A DNA stretch of 64,000 nucleotides from Hetaerina americana. Its lineage: Eukaryota > Arthropoda > Insecta > Odonata > Calopterygidae. A program made the translations under genes and the position numbers. A model generated the notes under the pieces. That model was given only the letters and a program-made list of their open reading frames with translations, did not search any database and was not told the origin of the DNA. How positions within the stretch are numbered: position 1 is the stretch's first letter; every line of letters starts with the position of its first letter. Location of the stretch: assembly GCA_022747635.1 (NCBI GenBank), contig JAKTNV010000003.1:52268857-52332856 (forward strand), given 5' to 3'. This document shows positions 1 to 14,006 of this stretch, one piece after another.

Positions 1-1151
1 TCTCTTTGCAAAGGCTTTTACGAAAAATGTTTTCAAAATCGTTGGTTAACCCCAGTGCTTGCTGTTCTGACCGTGGTGATATTCATCACCCGCACCGGGG
101 AGAGAGGCGTAGAGAGAGTGACTGGGAGTGAGGGAGAGAGAGAGAGGAAAGAATGGGACTTATTTGTGAAAAGATATAATACGTTCCTCGCCATGTAATG
201 TTTTTCTCCCCCTATCTCGCGCTAGACCCCATGCTTTCCTTTCTCTTTCAAAGAATCCTCCTCCCTACTCCCTCTCCTTGCCCCGGGCCTTGGATCCGCT
301 GTGAAAAATTATCTCCATACGTTCACGGGAGCAAGAAAATTTTTGAATCAAACTCGAGAGTCAACCATCCAAAACAGCGGCTGTTAGAATAATTACTTTT
401 TCACAAGGGCTATTATTTTATGCTGCTCTCTCTCGTTTCTTTTCCCTCGAGTGAAGCGGTGACGATGCCTGTGATGAAAATCTACGTGGGTTGCGAAAGG
501 TAATTGAGAATATGCCTTCGCTTATGAAAACTGAGCGGAATGATGTGTTGTTCCGGTGATGATAGTTACTTTTATTCATTCAGAATAGACCTATCAAATG
601 ACTGGTCGGTCTATTCTGCCCAGGTATGACTGTGTAATGTGTTATTCTTGCCAGTATAACCGAATTTAGAATGCGCTAAATATAAGAACGTTGTACTATT
701 ATAATCTAACGCTAATTACGAACTCTGAGTTTTTGAAAATCGAGAAATTTCTTTGCTTCAATTACCTTGCACTTCAATAGGGTCGCGTATTTATTCACTA
801 TCCATCAATTTGTTTCTTTATTCAACTTATTTCATAAGTAATGCGAATGTATGCATGGATGGTCTAGATATTTGAGAGGGGTTTCGTGACCCAAAAACAT
901 ACCGTTCCATTTCTAAAAGCCTTCATATTCGTATCATATGCACTTATCAAAGCCAGCAATTCCAAATTAATGGCTTTTACTTTTGGATTACGTTTATTCC
1001 ATAGGAAAATGAAAGTTCATTTGCTGCTTTGCAGTTTTAGGAATATTCATTTTATCTTATTAAGGGAATTATACCCACTCTTTCATGGAAAGCGGTCGTA
1101 AAATTCATTCACCATGGTTTATGGTTCAAACGACATGTTACCTTTCTATTT
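1..1151. other. Unassigned AT-rich DNA with a short purine-rich patch
   Basis: No gene or mobile element was recognised here. About 95-160 is a GA-rich patch. The only reading frames are short and show no known motif; the 71-residue frame at 886-1101 has no recognisable domain. The right edge is the tail of a decayed LINE. Confidence 0.5.
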
Positions 1152-2045
1152 TACATCTACATAATACCTCACAAGCCGACGCAAGGGCGTGTGTTCGAGG
1201 TAGTTAGGTTACCAGCCATGCATACAGTATTCTAAACCAGACACATGTGCACAAATTTTAGTTTGATCATGCACTGGAAGAAAGTTAATCACACGAAAGA
1301 AGGCAATTATATGAAACAATATTCAATAGCAGGATACCTACATGTCTATTCAAATAATACGGGACAACTGTTAAAAAGCTGAATCTATCAAATAAAAAAC
1401 ATGCAGGATATCGACAATATATATATATACACTGCCAATGCTAATTATCTCCTTCACGCCTGGTGTCATATCTATTTGGATCTCTAATCGTACGAAGAAA
1501 TACTTGTAATGGCATTGTAAATGTATCCGTTCTACTATTTATCTATCTCCTTGGTTTTACGTACGTGATCTGATCTACCTCGAGTAAGTCAAGGCCTGTA
1601 ATATTTCTTTAAAATCCTCTGAGATAAGTCATCTGCCTCCAACTTGCCTAACTACCTATTTATTCAAATAGTTTCGTGATGCTGCTACCTTGCTCATAAC
1701 AACTTTTCACAAACCTATCTGCTCTACAGTTGCACTCGATCTAGTTCCAAAATTAATTTTACCAAATTAAAATCCCATACTCCCGCAGCATACTCTAGAA
1801 GGGGCCCAACAAACGTGAAATAGCAACACTCCTTGACCCTCACATTACAATTCCCAAGTATACTTTTTATGAATACTAACTTTCTATTTGCTATTTTGAA
1901 AATTTCACGAAGGTGTTTTCTCCAGGACATATCCTTAGTAATCGTTAAACCCAAGTATTTAACCGATTCTACGCTTGTTATACTGGTTCCCAGTATGGTG
2001 TTTGGGTATTCGAGGGAAAATTTTTTCTCGAAGCACATCTACTCA
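1152..2045 (-). pseudogene. Decayed 3' part of a non-LTR retrotransposon (LINE family A, copy 1)
   Basis: The frame at 1724-2038 (minus strand) encodes the C-terminal side of a LINE reverse transcriptase. It has the motif VKYLGLTITKDMSW, then a KANRKL-like stretch (IANRKLVFIKSILGN), then YFTFVGPLLEYAAGVWD. These are the post-catalytic thumb landmarks of the Jockey/CR1 group and they align with the better copy at 33.9-35.3 kb. Downstream the similarity continues through stops and frameshifts to an FLRTIRDPN segment near 1500, matching FFPRTIRDSN in the other copy. The 3' end carries the same signature (CGCAAGGGCGTGTG, then TATTATGTAGATGTA on the minus strand). The element is 5'-truncated near 2045, so the catalytic palm is absent. 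It is an old, dead copy; clade assignment is from motifs only. Confidence 0.8.
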
Positions 2046-2989
2046 AATTGAATTCTATAAATTGACGTTGCGTAGAATCGTATCGGGGACCTTAAGACAG
2101 CAGTCGGATAACTTGCCTCTGATCTATTCACCCAACAAATTGCATATTGCGATGGGAAAAGGAATGGTTTTCATATTAAACAATTCTGTGTGACTTATTT
2201 GCGGAAAAAAATTCTCACACAGAAATTGCAGCATTTGTTCATAGCACCACAAGATTGATTCCATATATTCCTACAGGTATGCCGTATATGCTGGATACCG
2301 TTCCTACATTTTTAAAGTAAAAGGGGCAATGAAATATCACTTTTCTGCAATTATATTTCCAATATAAGTGCATTGTCTGAAAATAAGCGATAGATTTCTG
2401 AGGTTAAAAACGGAACTTTTAGCATATTAAATAAATGAAACAAATATAAAATCTAACTGAAATAAATAAATTATCGATATTAGTTGTGCCTGTAGAAAAT
2501 AAACGTAAATTGATTTTTTTTAAATATCTAACGCTGACATTCTAACATAGCAATCGTTTTTACTTTGCTTTGAGCTTTGATCCCGAGAATCAAGAGTATT
2601 TTTTCTTTGACTTAGCTGGAGGAAAATCTTTGTAAAATTAACTCCTTCAAGTTAGAATGCTACTTAATCAGATGCGGTGATCAGAAATGGATTTATTGGT
2701 ATACTATATTCTATGAAATAAATTAACAATGGTGGCTACTGACAGTCGTTTTTTGTAGTTTTCTAGGTGTATTGAGTTATTATTAGTATTTATAAAATTA
2801 TACATCATCTCTTATTTTTAGCTTTATTCATGTATAGCAGAGAATTCTGGGAATCCCATCGACTAGAAAAGAAGTTTATTCATATCTAAAATCGCTTAAC
2901 TATAATATATCATAAATCGGCCATCATGTACATTATATGGCATTTTTTTCTTCCGACGACCCATTACTCGGGCCTTTCCCTCATACTTC
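2046..2989. other. AT-rich DNA, nothing recognised
   Basis: No coding signature, terminal repeat or tRNA-like box was found between the truncated LINE and the pyrimidine-rich island that begins near 2990. Confidence 0.5.
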
Positions 2990-3600
2990 CAGTCAGTTGC
3001 CGCCTTTCACTCCCACTAATTCCTGCCCGATCCTTTATGTTCGCGCTGATGGGTAAAATCGTTCGCCTAGGCACCGTTTTTGTGCTTCGTTCTTGTTGGC
3101 ACAAGTCCCCCAGCACGCCTCAAACCCCTTTACGACGCTATCTCCAGTGTCTCCCCGAATAAACTTGCCTCTCTTCTCACTCAAATCTTCCTCCTCTCCA
3201 CCCTCTCTTTCCTTCCTTGGAGGCGGACTAGTGGCTTGCACTCTCTCTCTCTCTCTTTCCCTCCCTCAATCTCACCATCACCGCCCCCGCAAAACCCTTT
3301 CGCGGTGGCTCGACTGGAATACCCGACCCAAACCTTACGACGAGGCGGGTACTTTTTTTCAGGGGTGGTGAGAAGGACGTTTTCACTCCACGGAAGTTCT
3401 CTCTACGGAGTAAACTGAGCGAGGAAAAAGGAGCCCTTCTTCCTTCGCCGTCCGCTAACTCCCACAATCTCTCTCTCTCTCTCGTTTTCTTTTTCTAAGC
3501 CTCGAGCTTCGTCGCGGGGACTTTGGGGAGGAGTGGCCGGAAGTGTGGGACTGGCAGGAATGGGTGGCCCCCCGGCGGTAACCTGTTAGGGCGGAGCCAA
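2990..3600. other. GC-rich, pyrimidine-biased island with (CT)n tracts
   Basis: The plus strand is strongly C+T biased, with (CT)n runs at about 3239-3258 and 3468-3485 and several CpGs. Overlapping frames on both strands are open here only because the composition is biased; they give Ser/Pro/Leu- or Arg/Glu-rich translations with no domain. This could be a CpG-island-like promoter region or simple low-complexity DNA. No TATA box or initiator can be assigned with confidence. Confidence 0.45.
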
Positions 3601-4619
3601 GTACGAAGTCTTTGCGAGTCTGTCTGGTTCATTCTACGAGCGCCTCATTTTCATTTGTTTTCGTTCCTTATCCTCGAACGTGAAAATAACCACTTATTTT
3701 AGAGACGTGATTCACCACCGGACCTGCGCTTATTTCTCTGCAGTTGCGAAAAAATTATATTTTTACATGGGAATATTTGACCGTTAAAATCTATATAGCA
3801 GCAACAAAAATTTCATGTGTAAGAAGTAAAATCTTCAGTGATAGTGTTATTTGAAGTACCATTTAAGGCTGAAAAAGAAATTAAATATATCACAAACTAG
3901 AATCATTGTATTTGAGTGTATTAAAAAAGGAGTATTGAATTAAAGATTTTCGACTTCGCTATCAGAGTTTTAACCACATTGATCATTGCTACCAAAGTAA
4001 ATATAACAATTAATCGCGACAGAGTCGTGGTTTTAGGGAATCCAAGTACGTAGAATTAGCAACTTAATCATCTCGACACATCCTGACCATCAGAAGGTCA
4101 TTCTTTTGGCACTGACCTTTTCTTATGCTAAGAACCCGTCATCTTTTTGGATATTAATATGTACTTTGATCTAATATCCGTAAAGATGTACTCTTTAATT
4201 TTGGTAAATATTCACCCCTTCCATGCTAAGAGAAAATAAAAACATCATTCTCGCTATCTCTTCATAATCATCAAAATGTTTTGAGAAACTATTTGGATGA
4301 CTATTTGCTAAAATTGGTCGGAATATTATTGAATATTAAATTAATATGGTCTGTTATTGAGCTGAGTATTTAGCGTTTTCAATCTTCGCCATATACTCCC
4401 TAACGTGAGTTGAATTTTTCGAACATGTCTGAATACGCGTCAATCCAGAATTTGAAAAGATAAATGTCATTTCGACTGTTCGATCAATTCCTTCATAATT
4501 TCGAGCATTCCAAGTGATGTGAAACAATAGCCATAAAAGACCTATTGCGTGGATTCTTGGACTTACCGGTCGGAGTGTCTTAATTACAAAACCGGAAACG
4601 ATCAAGGATTCCTAGTGAA
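3601..4619. other. AT-rich DNA, nothing recognised
   Basis: No supported feature. The minus-strand frame at 4354-4605 (83 residues) matches no family I know. Confidence 0.5.
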
Positions 4620-5215
4620 TGCCTTCCGTTGGGTAACTTTCCCAAAAAGCCCACCGTTTGTCCTTGGCAACAACTTTTGAATGGCGCTTTCCGGCGCGCC
4701 CACCTCACCTTCGATTTCCATCCCACGCGCTCGGAATGCTTTCATTCTTCTAGCGCCCTATCCCGGCTTGGGGTCGCATTTTCACCCTCCCACCCACTCC
4801 ACCCTCCATCCCACCACTAAACCCCACTCGCCCGACCATCCCCTTCTTGAATTCCTCCCCTCCCCTTCCTTCCTGCCCCACAGCCTCGCCCGTGCCCCGT
4901 AACCCATGCCAACCGCCTTCCTTACCCTCTCCTCCCCTCGGTGATCTACTAATCCCAACTCTATCTCTCTATCTCTTTCTCTCTCTCATCCACCTCCCAA
5001 TTAACTACTTACTGAATGGGGTTGGAGGCTCTTAGCTCTTTCTCTCTCTCGCACCGCGCACACGGGCCGCAGGGATTGGCGAAACTTTAGTGAGTACACA
5101 CACCCACTCCTCGACCACCACCCACCTCCTCGACTCACCTCACCCCTCCCGCCACCGCTCCTTCCTCATCCTCCTCTGCCTCCTCTCCCCTTCTGAACCT
5201 TTCATGCTAATTACT
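4620..5215. other. Pyrimidine-rich, CpG-containing island
   Basis: A second C+T-rich island, with long CCACCC/CTCC blocks and a (CT)n run near 4960-4985 and 5038-5050. Three short overlapping plus-strand frames (4629-5035) translate to Pro/Ser-rich low-complexity peptides and are not credible genes. The polarity matches the 3.0-3.6 kb island. Confidence 0.45.
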
Positions 5216-5868
5216 CCACCTTCGCGAAGATGGTTAATGTCAAGGTTTCGAGCACAGTAATATTTTATCTTTGGGATGGTAATTAACCAATGATAATTGG
5301 CGGTCACCATCTCCATAGAAGTTACTGGGCATTATTGAACAAACCTTTGGCGTTGAAAAAAATCGTTAAATATGAATTACTTCTCAGCATCTCTTGAAGA
5401 TAATTTATTTTATTCACATCTTGTGTAGATTGATTTAAGCTATGGTTAACAGGTAACAGATGCATTGGTTTTGTCTAATATTGAGCAAGACATTAATATT
5501 TTTGGCCTGCTAATGCTTTTCAACTTCATCTTCATGAATACCATAATTTATAAAAGTTTATAGATTAGATACATGTATGATTCGGCAAATATAAACATCT
5601 ATTCACACATTTATGCTGTATATTTCATCCCTCCCTATGACTTTACGTTAATTGAAGGCAGTTCAAACCAGGTCAATGGCGTTATAACCTGCAACTATAA
5701 AAAATTATTGAGAATTTTTTAAAATGTTATTAATAAATTACCACTACATTGGTGATTTTATTATTATGATATTACTTTAACAGCAATTACTTTTCAATTC
5801 CATTATCAAATGGAATGGGTTTTGAGAGATAACGCTGAGGTAGGGGAGGAGGCGAAACCTTGAATAGT

Positions 5869-5907
<39 letters not shown>

Positions 5908-8900
5908 CATTATTCATTGACTTAATAGTAGTTATGGGTGGAGGAAGAAGTGCACTCGTTGCCCGCCGCGTTCCCGGGGAGATCGATCCTGTTTGCATAG
6001 TATCACTGGGTCACGGTGCATTCCCGCTAAGAGGGATCCTTCACCGTGCAGAGCACCGGGTCGTTTTTCCAATATCTTAGTCTCGTGCCGCTTTCCCGAG
6101 TTTCACCGAGTCAAAAGTAATGGCGCACGAGTCACCCATTTCATGCTTGTGGCCTCCCTCCTTTTTGATTTATTTCTCAATATACCCCGAGAGCTACAGC
6201 AGACAAATTTTTATGGTAAAATAAGTGCTACCTCTCATCTATTAATCAATCTTCATTTAGGTACGTGCGTAATCACTTAGGTTGTGTTTGGTAAATGTTG
6301 GGTAGATGTATAACATTAAAAGCTTATGTAAAAATATACTTGCAATATATTCAATATTAAAATAATAGTCTACATGTTTGTTTTTCAACTATACACTATC
6401 ATACTTTGGGTGAAATACATCCATAATTCCTGCAAGCACATGCTTTTTTACAATAATATGTGAGTTTGTTTTAAAATTGGTTCGATTAAATAAATATAAA
6501 AGGTGGTTGTTTGATTAATATGTAGTAAAATACGGAGTCATCGGATGGGGAGACTGACGATAATTAAATAGGCAAACTGTTGGCAGAACCCATTTACCTG
6601 AACTGCAAAGGATTAACTACCAGGGCTAATTCCTGTGATTGGCAAATGTGTTTGCGTTCCAAGGGGCTAGAGAGCGGGGAGTGCTGTGCAGATGGCTTAA
6701 GTGTATGAAGCGCTGCGCGTAAACCTTCGCGGTAGGCAAGAGGTCATTTGATTGGCGTCATGCACTGAAAGCTTCATGCGGATTATTGATCAAAGGTGGA
6801 GCCAAAACACGCATGTGCCCCAATATTCGCAATTTTTTAGCTGAAATGCGACCATGGATTCCTACTATGGGGACTATACATGAAGGTTTATTCGTTATCA
6901 TAGTGCTATTGCTATCATGCCTCGTAGATTCAATTATTTGGCCTAATTTTAAAAATGTTACAATTACCCTCGAATGAATTAAAAGTAGCTGCAAAATCTC
7001 AGGAAAAAAACGCAAATATCTATTAATTAAGTAGCGACAGATATACCGAATTCAACATTGGACGTAACTTACTTCACAAGTTTTTGAACTTCGTGTGCAT
7101 GTTTTTGACCTCTGAAATGACCGCAAGAGTGATATAACTTAAAAAATCAGTTAGAATAAATGGCGAAGACAAATATTGTTGACAAATCCAAGACTAGCTC
7201 CATTTGTCTAGGAATTGCGGATAACACCTAGTTTTATTTTTACCGCTAGGATTTGGGTGACTATTCTATACCTAAGTTGGAATATGAGGAATTATTTCGT
7301 ACATTCATTATATTATTAACCGCTTTTTGTGATCATTAATTTTATATCGGTCACATGAATAAAACTTTTAGAATTATAGGTATCAGTTCGGATCCCTGTT
7401 TCACATTATTTATTTGAAATGTTTTCTTGTTGAGATGAGGAAGTATAAGAAGGTAGAGTCAAGTAGGAAACAGAAAATAAATATACCGAAATATATTTGA
7501 CTCTCTAATATATTATGGGTTTTTACCATGCAGGATTTTTTTATTTGATTTTCACATATTCAAGCTACAGAATGTCCTAAGTTTTACTTTTCTCATTATT
7601 GTTTTTACTTATGCTTAGTATGTGAGAGATGCCGATATATTAACATAATTACTATGAAAGATAAAATTATTTAATATAATTTTCTCATAAGAGAGTAAAT
7701 ATAAAAATAAAATTTTTATCTAGGGTAAATGGCATTTTCTATTACGAAAATTGGAAAAATTGCATCAATTTCAGAAAAAATTCTGTATTGATCCATCCAG
7801 TGCAATTGGAAAGTAATATTATGGTGTTCTAGCATTTAATTCCGGTGGGTTGCACGGCAACACTTTCTAAACAGAAACGGGAGATTCTCGACACTGGAAA
7901 GCTTTAATGGATATCACTTTGGTTTTATTCCCTCCCCCCCTCTCTCTTTCTCTCCATATCTCCGAGGCTGCGTTGCGAGTGAGTTATCTTTCAATCAAAT
8001 TCAAATCGCTCAGTGCTTATACTGCATTATCTGTCTATCAAACTTATATCTAATCTCTCAGTCTTTGCAGTTCCAAACGCAGGAAAGTTATGACCAAATC
8101 TTCCATTTTACGTTCCATTTTACGACCTACAATTTGGTCGTCACTCTATTTATGCTTCTGAATTGGAAGGTAAATTATATGCCACATAACTTCGGCTTGC
8201 AATTACTGTAATACCTAGGATAATTTGAATTCCTGCCATTGTTATACGGAATAATATGAATCATTACATGTTTCTCAGAATATTTTAGCAGTCTTTTTTA
8301 TCTTATTTTAGAATTTTTAACCTAAATTACGTATCTTTAACACAGTCACCTTTTATTTTAAACTTTTGTAGAAAGTATTTTTAATATAGTATTAGTTTAT
8401 AGTATTACTTTTAATTAATATAGTTTTTTTAGTATTTTTAATGTTAAGGCTAAAATTTAGCCATCGGGCATTCTTTGTTTCCTTTCTTAAAATTCAATTT
8501 AGATTCAGCCATCCTAATCTTAGAAGCTACCTTTAACGCGAGTAGACCTTAACCAAATTACTCCAGATAGTCATCAACATAAGGATGATGAATAAAAGAA
8601 ATAATATATTTTGCGTTTCTTAGCAGCTGAAAAGTTATACAATCGGAGATTTACAGTAAAACATCTAAGAAATAAATATTGTAGAGTAGACCCTTAATTA
8701 AACAATGACTATGAATATTTATCACATTAAAGATTATAGTCTTCATGAAGTTTTGGAGCGTAAGGATAATTACTCATTTATAATTTTATCCATAATTTAA
8801 TACTTACCTCCATCCTCTCGTAGTAATCGTACTCTGAAATTGTTTGAAACACTTCCATGAAACTCTCAAGCCAAAGCAAATAGCGATACTTAGATATGAG

Positions 8901-10199
8901 CAAAATATTTCTCGCTCAAATAAGATTCATGTTCTATTATTTTCATTTCACTGCTTCTCACCAGATTCCTGGAATATATATCCCTCAGCCCAGCGTAATG
9001 TTTTCATGTATGAGTCACCCACCCGATACTCCTCGCTCTTCTATGCTTGCAGTGGGACTGAAGAAGGGAATGAATAAAAGATCGACGAAGTTTCCTAATG
9101 GATGTGTAACCAAGCCTGGGTACATTTCACTTAGGTGATCCTTCCCCTCAGTGCAAGCAGGGCCACGAATATCTTAATTTCGCCCGGGACGTTCTTTTGC
9201 TTGTTTGATCTTCCCTTTCTCCCGCCTCCATCAAACAACTCCGAATGATTCGCACATTAATGGCAAATATTTTTCTTTGAGACTTGACGCATTTTGCCAC
9301 TCTGCTTATTCAACGTTTGCCAGTTTGCTCAGCTTCGTTGCCAACTCTATTCTCTGAATTTGTTTCACATGCATTTAATTAGACCAATCCAACCGTTAGA
9401 GCCCCTTACATCAGAAAACTGCTCTAGAACGATGGTTAATCTCTAATAGTAGATAATTCTGTTTTTCCTTCTGGTGTGCGACAGCTTTACATGCATAGCT
9501 TGATGTTTTAGGTGAATATTTGTTCCCCGCAAAGCAGAAGTGAAGGAGTTTAAAAAATTTTATAGCTCTCAGCATGTCAATTAAGGCTTCGTTTTCTCCT
9601 CCTGAAATCTTCATTATGCTGTACCCATTTTTAAAGTATTTTGCGCTGCCAAGTTTGCTTAGGAGATCTGCATTCTCAGATTTGAAAATTTATAGTGCAT
9701 ACATGAACGTTAGGTGATGGAATGCGTGTACATTCACCATAGTTTATCCTGTTCAATTCAAACTGATTTCGAGATGGTGTAACATTGAAACAGCTACTAT
9801 ACTAAGAGTAATTTCCAGTTCCTAAAATATATTAGGAAAGTTTTTTGACTACGTTTTATCATTAATCTAACATTAAATGTCTGATTATGTTGAATGGTAT
9901 ATCCAACGATTATATTTAGATATAAAATACGTATACCTTGGACACATAATCATGTCTGTCTATGTTTATGTGATATGTATTTTATATCCTTATAATGAAT
10001 TGAAATTGTGTTATACAAAGAGTGTCCTCTGCGAATCCATTTTATATTTTTTTTACCGTGGGTAAAAGGTGAACAAAAGGCTAAACAGGTCAATTTATTG
10101 CATTAAATTTCTTCCTTTAAGAGATTAGATTGTCGGAAATTGTGCATGCCACATTCATCCGTAATCTATCGTCATTTTCTCAATTCTCGTGGGAAAAAA
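5216..10199. other. Long AT-rich tract, essentially unassigned
   Basis: Apart from a (TA)n microsatellite at 5872-5908, a moderately GC-rich patch at about 5930-6150 and a short polypyrimidine run at 7928-7958, nothing is supported. Frames of 60-95 residues scattered through it show no motifs, no shared codon bias and no paired splice sites that would build a plausible exon chain. Confidence 0.5.
5872..5908. repeat. (TA)n microsatellite
   Basis: Near-perfect TA dinucleotide repeat interrupted by single TG units, about 37 bp. Confidence 0.9.
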
Positions 10200-10790
10200 C
10201 AATTTTGGGAGAACCCTTCACCAAATACTCTTCTTTCCAGGCTCAGGTAGTCCGATTCCAGGTCGGGTCTGAACACCCTGACCTCTGAGGCGGATTGCCA
10301 TCAGGCCGTCGCAATAACCCCGCGTAGTCTTCACACGTGGCCCACCTCTATATCTTCGATCAGAATCCATGAGAAGTGGGGAACGGTTTTTCTCCCCGTC
10401 CCAGGCAATTGGGAGTCTCCACGTCTCCTTCGCGGAAGATTGAAAGACGCCGACCCACGAGTGGGGGCAACGAGCCATTTGCTGTCGACGCAAGCGCGGG
10501 ACCAACCTTTCCTCCCCCGCTCAATCCCGCCCTCCCCCAATACTACTCACCCCCTCCGCTAGTCCCCCAAACCCTTTGGAATGGGAACGCGGACGGCTGC
10601 AGGGGTCGCCGTACCCACACACACGCCAATGGCACCCGAAATCCCCTCTTCACCCGGCCTTTTCTTCCTTCTCTCCGCCGATCTCCTTCCCCTCGAGGCC
10701 GCCTAGAGATGAAAGCAGCCGCCGTGTGATGTCTTTGGTCGTCACGCGATGCGACGCCGTATCGAACCGCTAAAGCTCATCGACTAAATG
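10200..10790. other. GC-rich CpG island-like segment
   Basis: CpG-containing, GC-rich block. Open frames on both strands (for example 10218-10505 minus and 10376-10729 plus) arise from composition and have no recognisable domains. The right half (about 10500-10700) is C-rich on the plus strand. It may be a promoter or first-exon region of an unrecognised gene, but nothing in the sequence proves that. Confidence 0.4.
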
Positions 10791-13239
10791 GGTGTGCTAA
10801 AAGACATGCTACGCCTAAGAGAAGTGCGCTATTTCGGGTGTCTGGAAATCAACTAAGATTGTCTTCGGATCCATGCTCTCTTTTCCGGCAGCTTCTCCCA
10901 CCGCTATTCTGATGATTTCTATTTATTTAGGTTGATCACGATGCCTGTTTAGTTTAATGCACTCGATTTTCAGTCCAATGAAATTTGCTAAATGCAAATT
11001 GAGACATATTTTATGACTGGGATAACATAGAATTTACGATGGAAACTTTCGACAACAACTAGAGCACATAATCTAAGAATATTAAACTTTGAACGAAATA
11101 AGATACTAATTATGTTATATTGTAGAAATAAAAACAATCAGTTCCATGAACTAATATTTTTTTAATTCAAGACTTTAAAAATTACCATTTATGTGTGAAC
11201 TTAAGATAGCAGGTGTTATTTCATGCATGAAAAATATCGATAAACTACACTGCAAGCGACTTATTAGATCTCTAATCTCGTATTGACAGAAAAAGGACGA
11301 CTATTGTAGAGAAACAAGGCGTCTGGTTATTGATGATTGACCTACAACTAGTACCCTTTTATTGTCTTGTTCACGGTGTGCGCCTTTCATCGAATTTCAG
11401 CCTGACCGTTTTTCTGCGGGCGGATGAATGTGAGGACGTCAAGAAGAGATGGAGAAAGAGTCATCACCTTGCGAATTGAACGCTATGACTGTGATATCCA
11501 TGTTACGCCTCGAATTCCATTAATTCTGTTACATTTCCTTATCAGTCGCCGTTTGTATTACAGATGAGATCTAATGGTATTACGCAAGGCCCTTTATAGA
11601 AACTTCGTTCCAAGAAATAAGAATCCGAATGTGCTTATAAATTTCGGCAGCTTGTGTATTTCGCCTGCTAAAGAGGCTTTTGATATAGGATGAAGTTTTA
11701 TGGGAGATATGTTACAGATTTTCTATTAAATTTTTGTAATTTCACTTATTTTGAAATTGAGGAATTTTAGCTAAAATTTTAACAATCGGCTGATTGAGTG
11801 AGTGAAATATTTTCTTTTTTCTAATTACTCAAACCTTGATGAGCATTTGAGTCAGAGATAAACGATAAAATGATAACAAAATCTTACTAGATGTATCGAT
11901 CATTGTTGATTAAAGTTTAAATGACCCTCTTAATTTATTAAATTGGCATATACTTACATTAGGTAAGGGTCATCTGTGATATTTTTATATAACATAATAA
12001 AACCAAACTAACTAAAATAAAGGGTGCGTCAACATAACTGCCATTTTTAATGGGATATTGCTTTACAAAAAGGGATATTATGTTTCCGCACCATGTATTT
12101 GGATATATATCGTATTATGTGAAATTATTCCGCGTACATTATGACTTATATGGTATATTTTAATGCGATTAAAGCAAAATAATGTCCTCCCATCCTCGTT
12201 AGTTTCTCGTTTAGCATGTTTCACAATATACAATATATATTAATTTAGTTTTAGGCGAGTTCGCTTGCGCGGGGATTCATCTCATTAGAACGTCTGGACT
12301 AATGATACTATAGGGCATCATCCCCAAATAGAAGCGCGCTGCAAATGATATTCAGAAAGAATTAATGAAAACTCCTACTTGCTGCTAATAAAATTTCCTC
12401 TCAAAACGATCTATTGTCGACAATCAGGAATCCATGACAGACGGGCTTTTAAAAGCTTAATCAGAGAAAAATCGCCCTGGAAGCGGGATTCGAAGGAAAA
12501 AATATGTCCCCGCCCCCAATAGTATTCCGCTACCTCATTTAGGGCTCAGGACAGCAACGTTAATGAGTGTGGTACTCTATCTCGCTATAAGTGCACGGCA
12601 GTAATGCAAGCATACTCTTCCATGCAAATATCTTCCCCGTGTCGATCCCATTAAAACAGTAATCCAATCTCTAACCCCATTCTTGTAATTAAAGCCAAAT
12701 TTTTTTCCCATTCTTGATGGTTCCATGATGACTTACTCCGTGTTTCGTGAGAAGGTATTGTATTGTTTAAAACCACGGTCAACAAAATTGGAGGTTTCGT
12801 TTGGCTGATAAGTATCTGGTTTGTCTATAGCGTGAAAAACATGTGCGTAAATCATAATTATAAACCTACAAGCACTACTCTATTTAAGATCGGAGACTTG
12901 TGAACCAAATATCCACACGATCTTCATAAACAAACTCGAATATTTTCCAAATATAAATGGAATTGCATACTCATTTTAGAGTTTCAGAGTGGCAATATAT
13001 TTGAGATAGAATGCTAGATCTAACTACTCACTGACAAAATACTTTCCAATGATTAGTTTAAATCTTAAGCTTTAAGTTTTATACATACAAGTCATTCAAT
13101 CAAGTCATATCCAAAATATTAATTGGTGGCATTTTTAGGAATGAATGATTACATTAATTGTTAAGCATTAAAAAAAAATTAGTTGACATACGAAAAGTGC
13201 TCATTTGGCCAAAGCTAGGGTAAAATTAAATACAGTAAT
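10791..13239. other. AT-rich DNA, nothing recognised
   Basis: No supported features between the GC-rich block and the LINE fragment that starts near 13240. Confidence 0.5.
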
Positions 13240-13858
13240 AGTGCTACACTACATAACTACCGATATGAGTGCAGACTCCGTGCACTGCAGAATGCAGTGT
13301 CGTGCCCGGCACCGGGCTTTCACAAGGAGGAGGGAGTTGATGACAGCAACATTGAATAAGGATATTAAGAAAAGACTCGTCAAAACTTTGATATGCAGTG
13401 TAGCTATGTATGGTGCGAAAACGTGGTCATTGAAACAGGAGGATAGACTTAGACTGGAGGCTTTTGAAATGTGGGTATGGAGAAGAATGGAGAAGGTGAA
13501 ATGGACCGAGAAGAAAACAAATGAGGAAGTGCTTGGTATGGTGGGCGAAGAGAGGAGTTTGCTGGGAGAAATCCTATGGAGACAGGAAAAGTGGATGAAG
13601 GGGGTATTGACCGGCAGTGGGTTGTTGAAGACTGTAATTGAGGGGAGAATGTTGGGCAGGCGAGGAAAGGGAAGGAACAGGATAGGGATATTGGGCGGGA
13701 CGAAGGGAGGAAGAAAATACTCAGAGATGAAGACGGGTCTGATGTAGAGTAGGATACTGGATTTTGTATTTTGTTAGGAATCACAAAATATTTATTTAGT
13801 AGCTGTGTCCATCCAAAAACCTACCTTAACCGGTAGATTACCTAATAATAATAATACA
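13240..13858 (+). pseudogene. LINE reverse-transcriptase C-terminal fragment (LINE family B)
   Basis: The open frame 13205-13747 encodes the region after the catalytic palm of a non-LTR retrotransposon. It has an AFTRRRELMTATLN helix, then IKKRLVKTLICSVAMYGAKTW, LEAFEMWVWRRMEKVKW, TNEEVLGMVGEERSLL, and a basic VIEGRMLGRRGKGRNR stretch. This order is the usual C-terminus of a LINE class widespread in arthropods and often mis-annotated as host genes. The palm domain with its catalytic Asp pair is missing, so this copy is 5'-truncated and dead. The element appears to end at about 13858 with an (AAT)n tail after a motif reading CGGTAGATTACC, which is repeated at 56.1 kb. A (TA)n tract follows directly. 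The clade (RTE-like or other) cannot be decided here. Confidence 0.8.
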
Positions 13859-13918
13859 TATATAGATATATGCATACATATATATATGAATATGTATATA
13901 TACATACATATATATATA

Positions 13919-13994
<76 letters not shown>

Positions 13995-14006
13995 CACACA
14001 CACATA
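13857..14006. repeat. Long (TA)n microsatellite
   Basis: About 150 bp of TA repeats with scattered TG/CA variants, ending in a short CA run. It starts exactly where the (AAT)n tail of the LINE fragment ends, consistent with tail-seeded microsatellite growth. Tyr/Ile-rich frames across it are artefacts. Confidence 0.9.

Noticed and set aside
10218..10729. Overlapping frames in the 10.2-10.8 kb GC block
   Set aside because: No domains, no splice evidence, both strands open.
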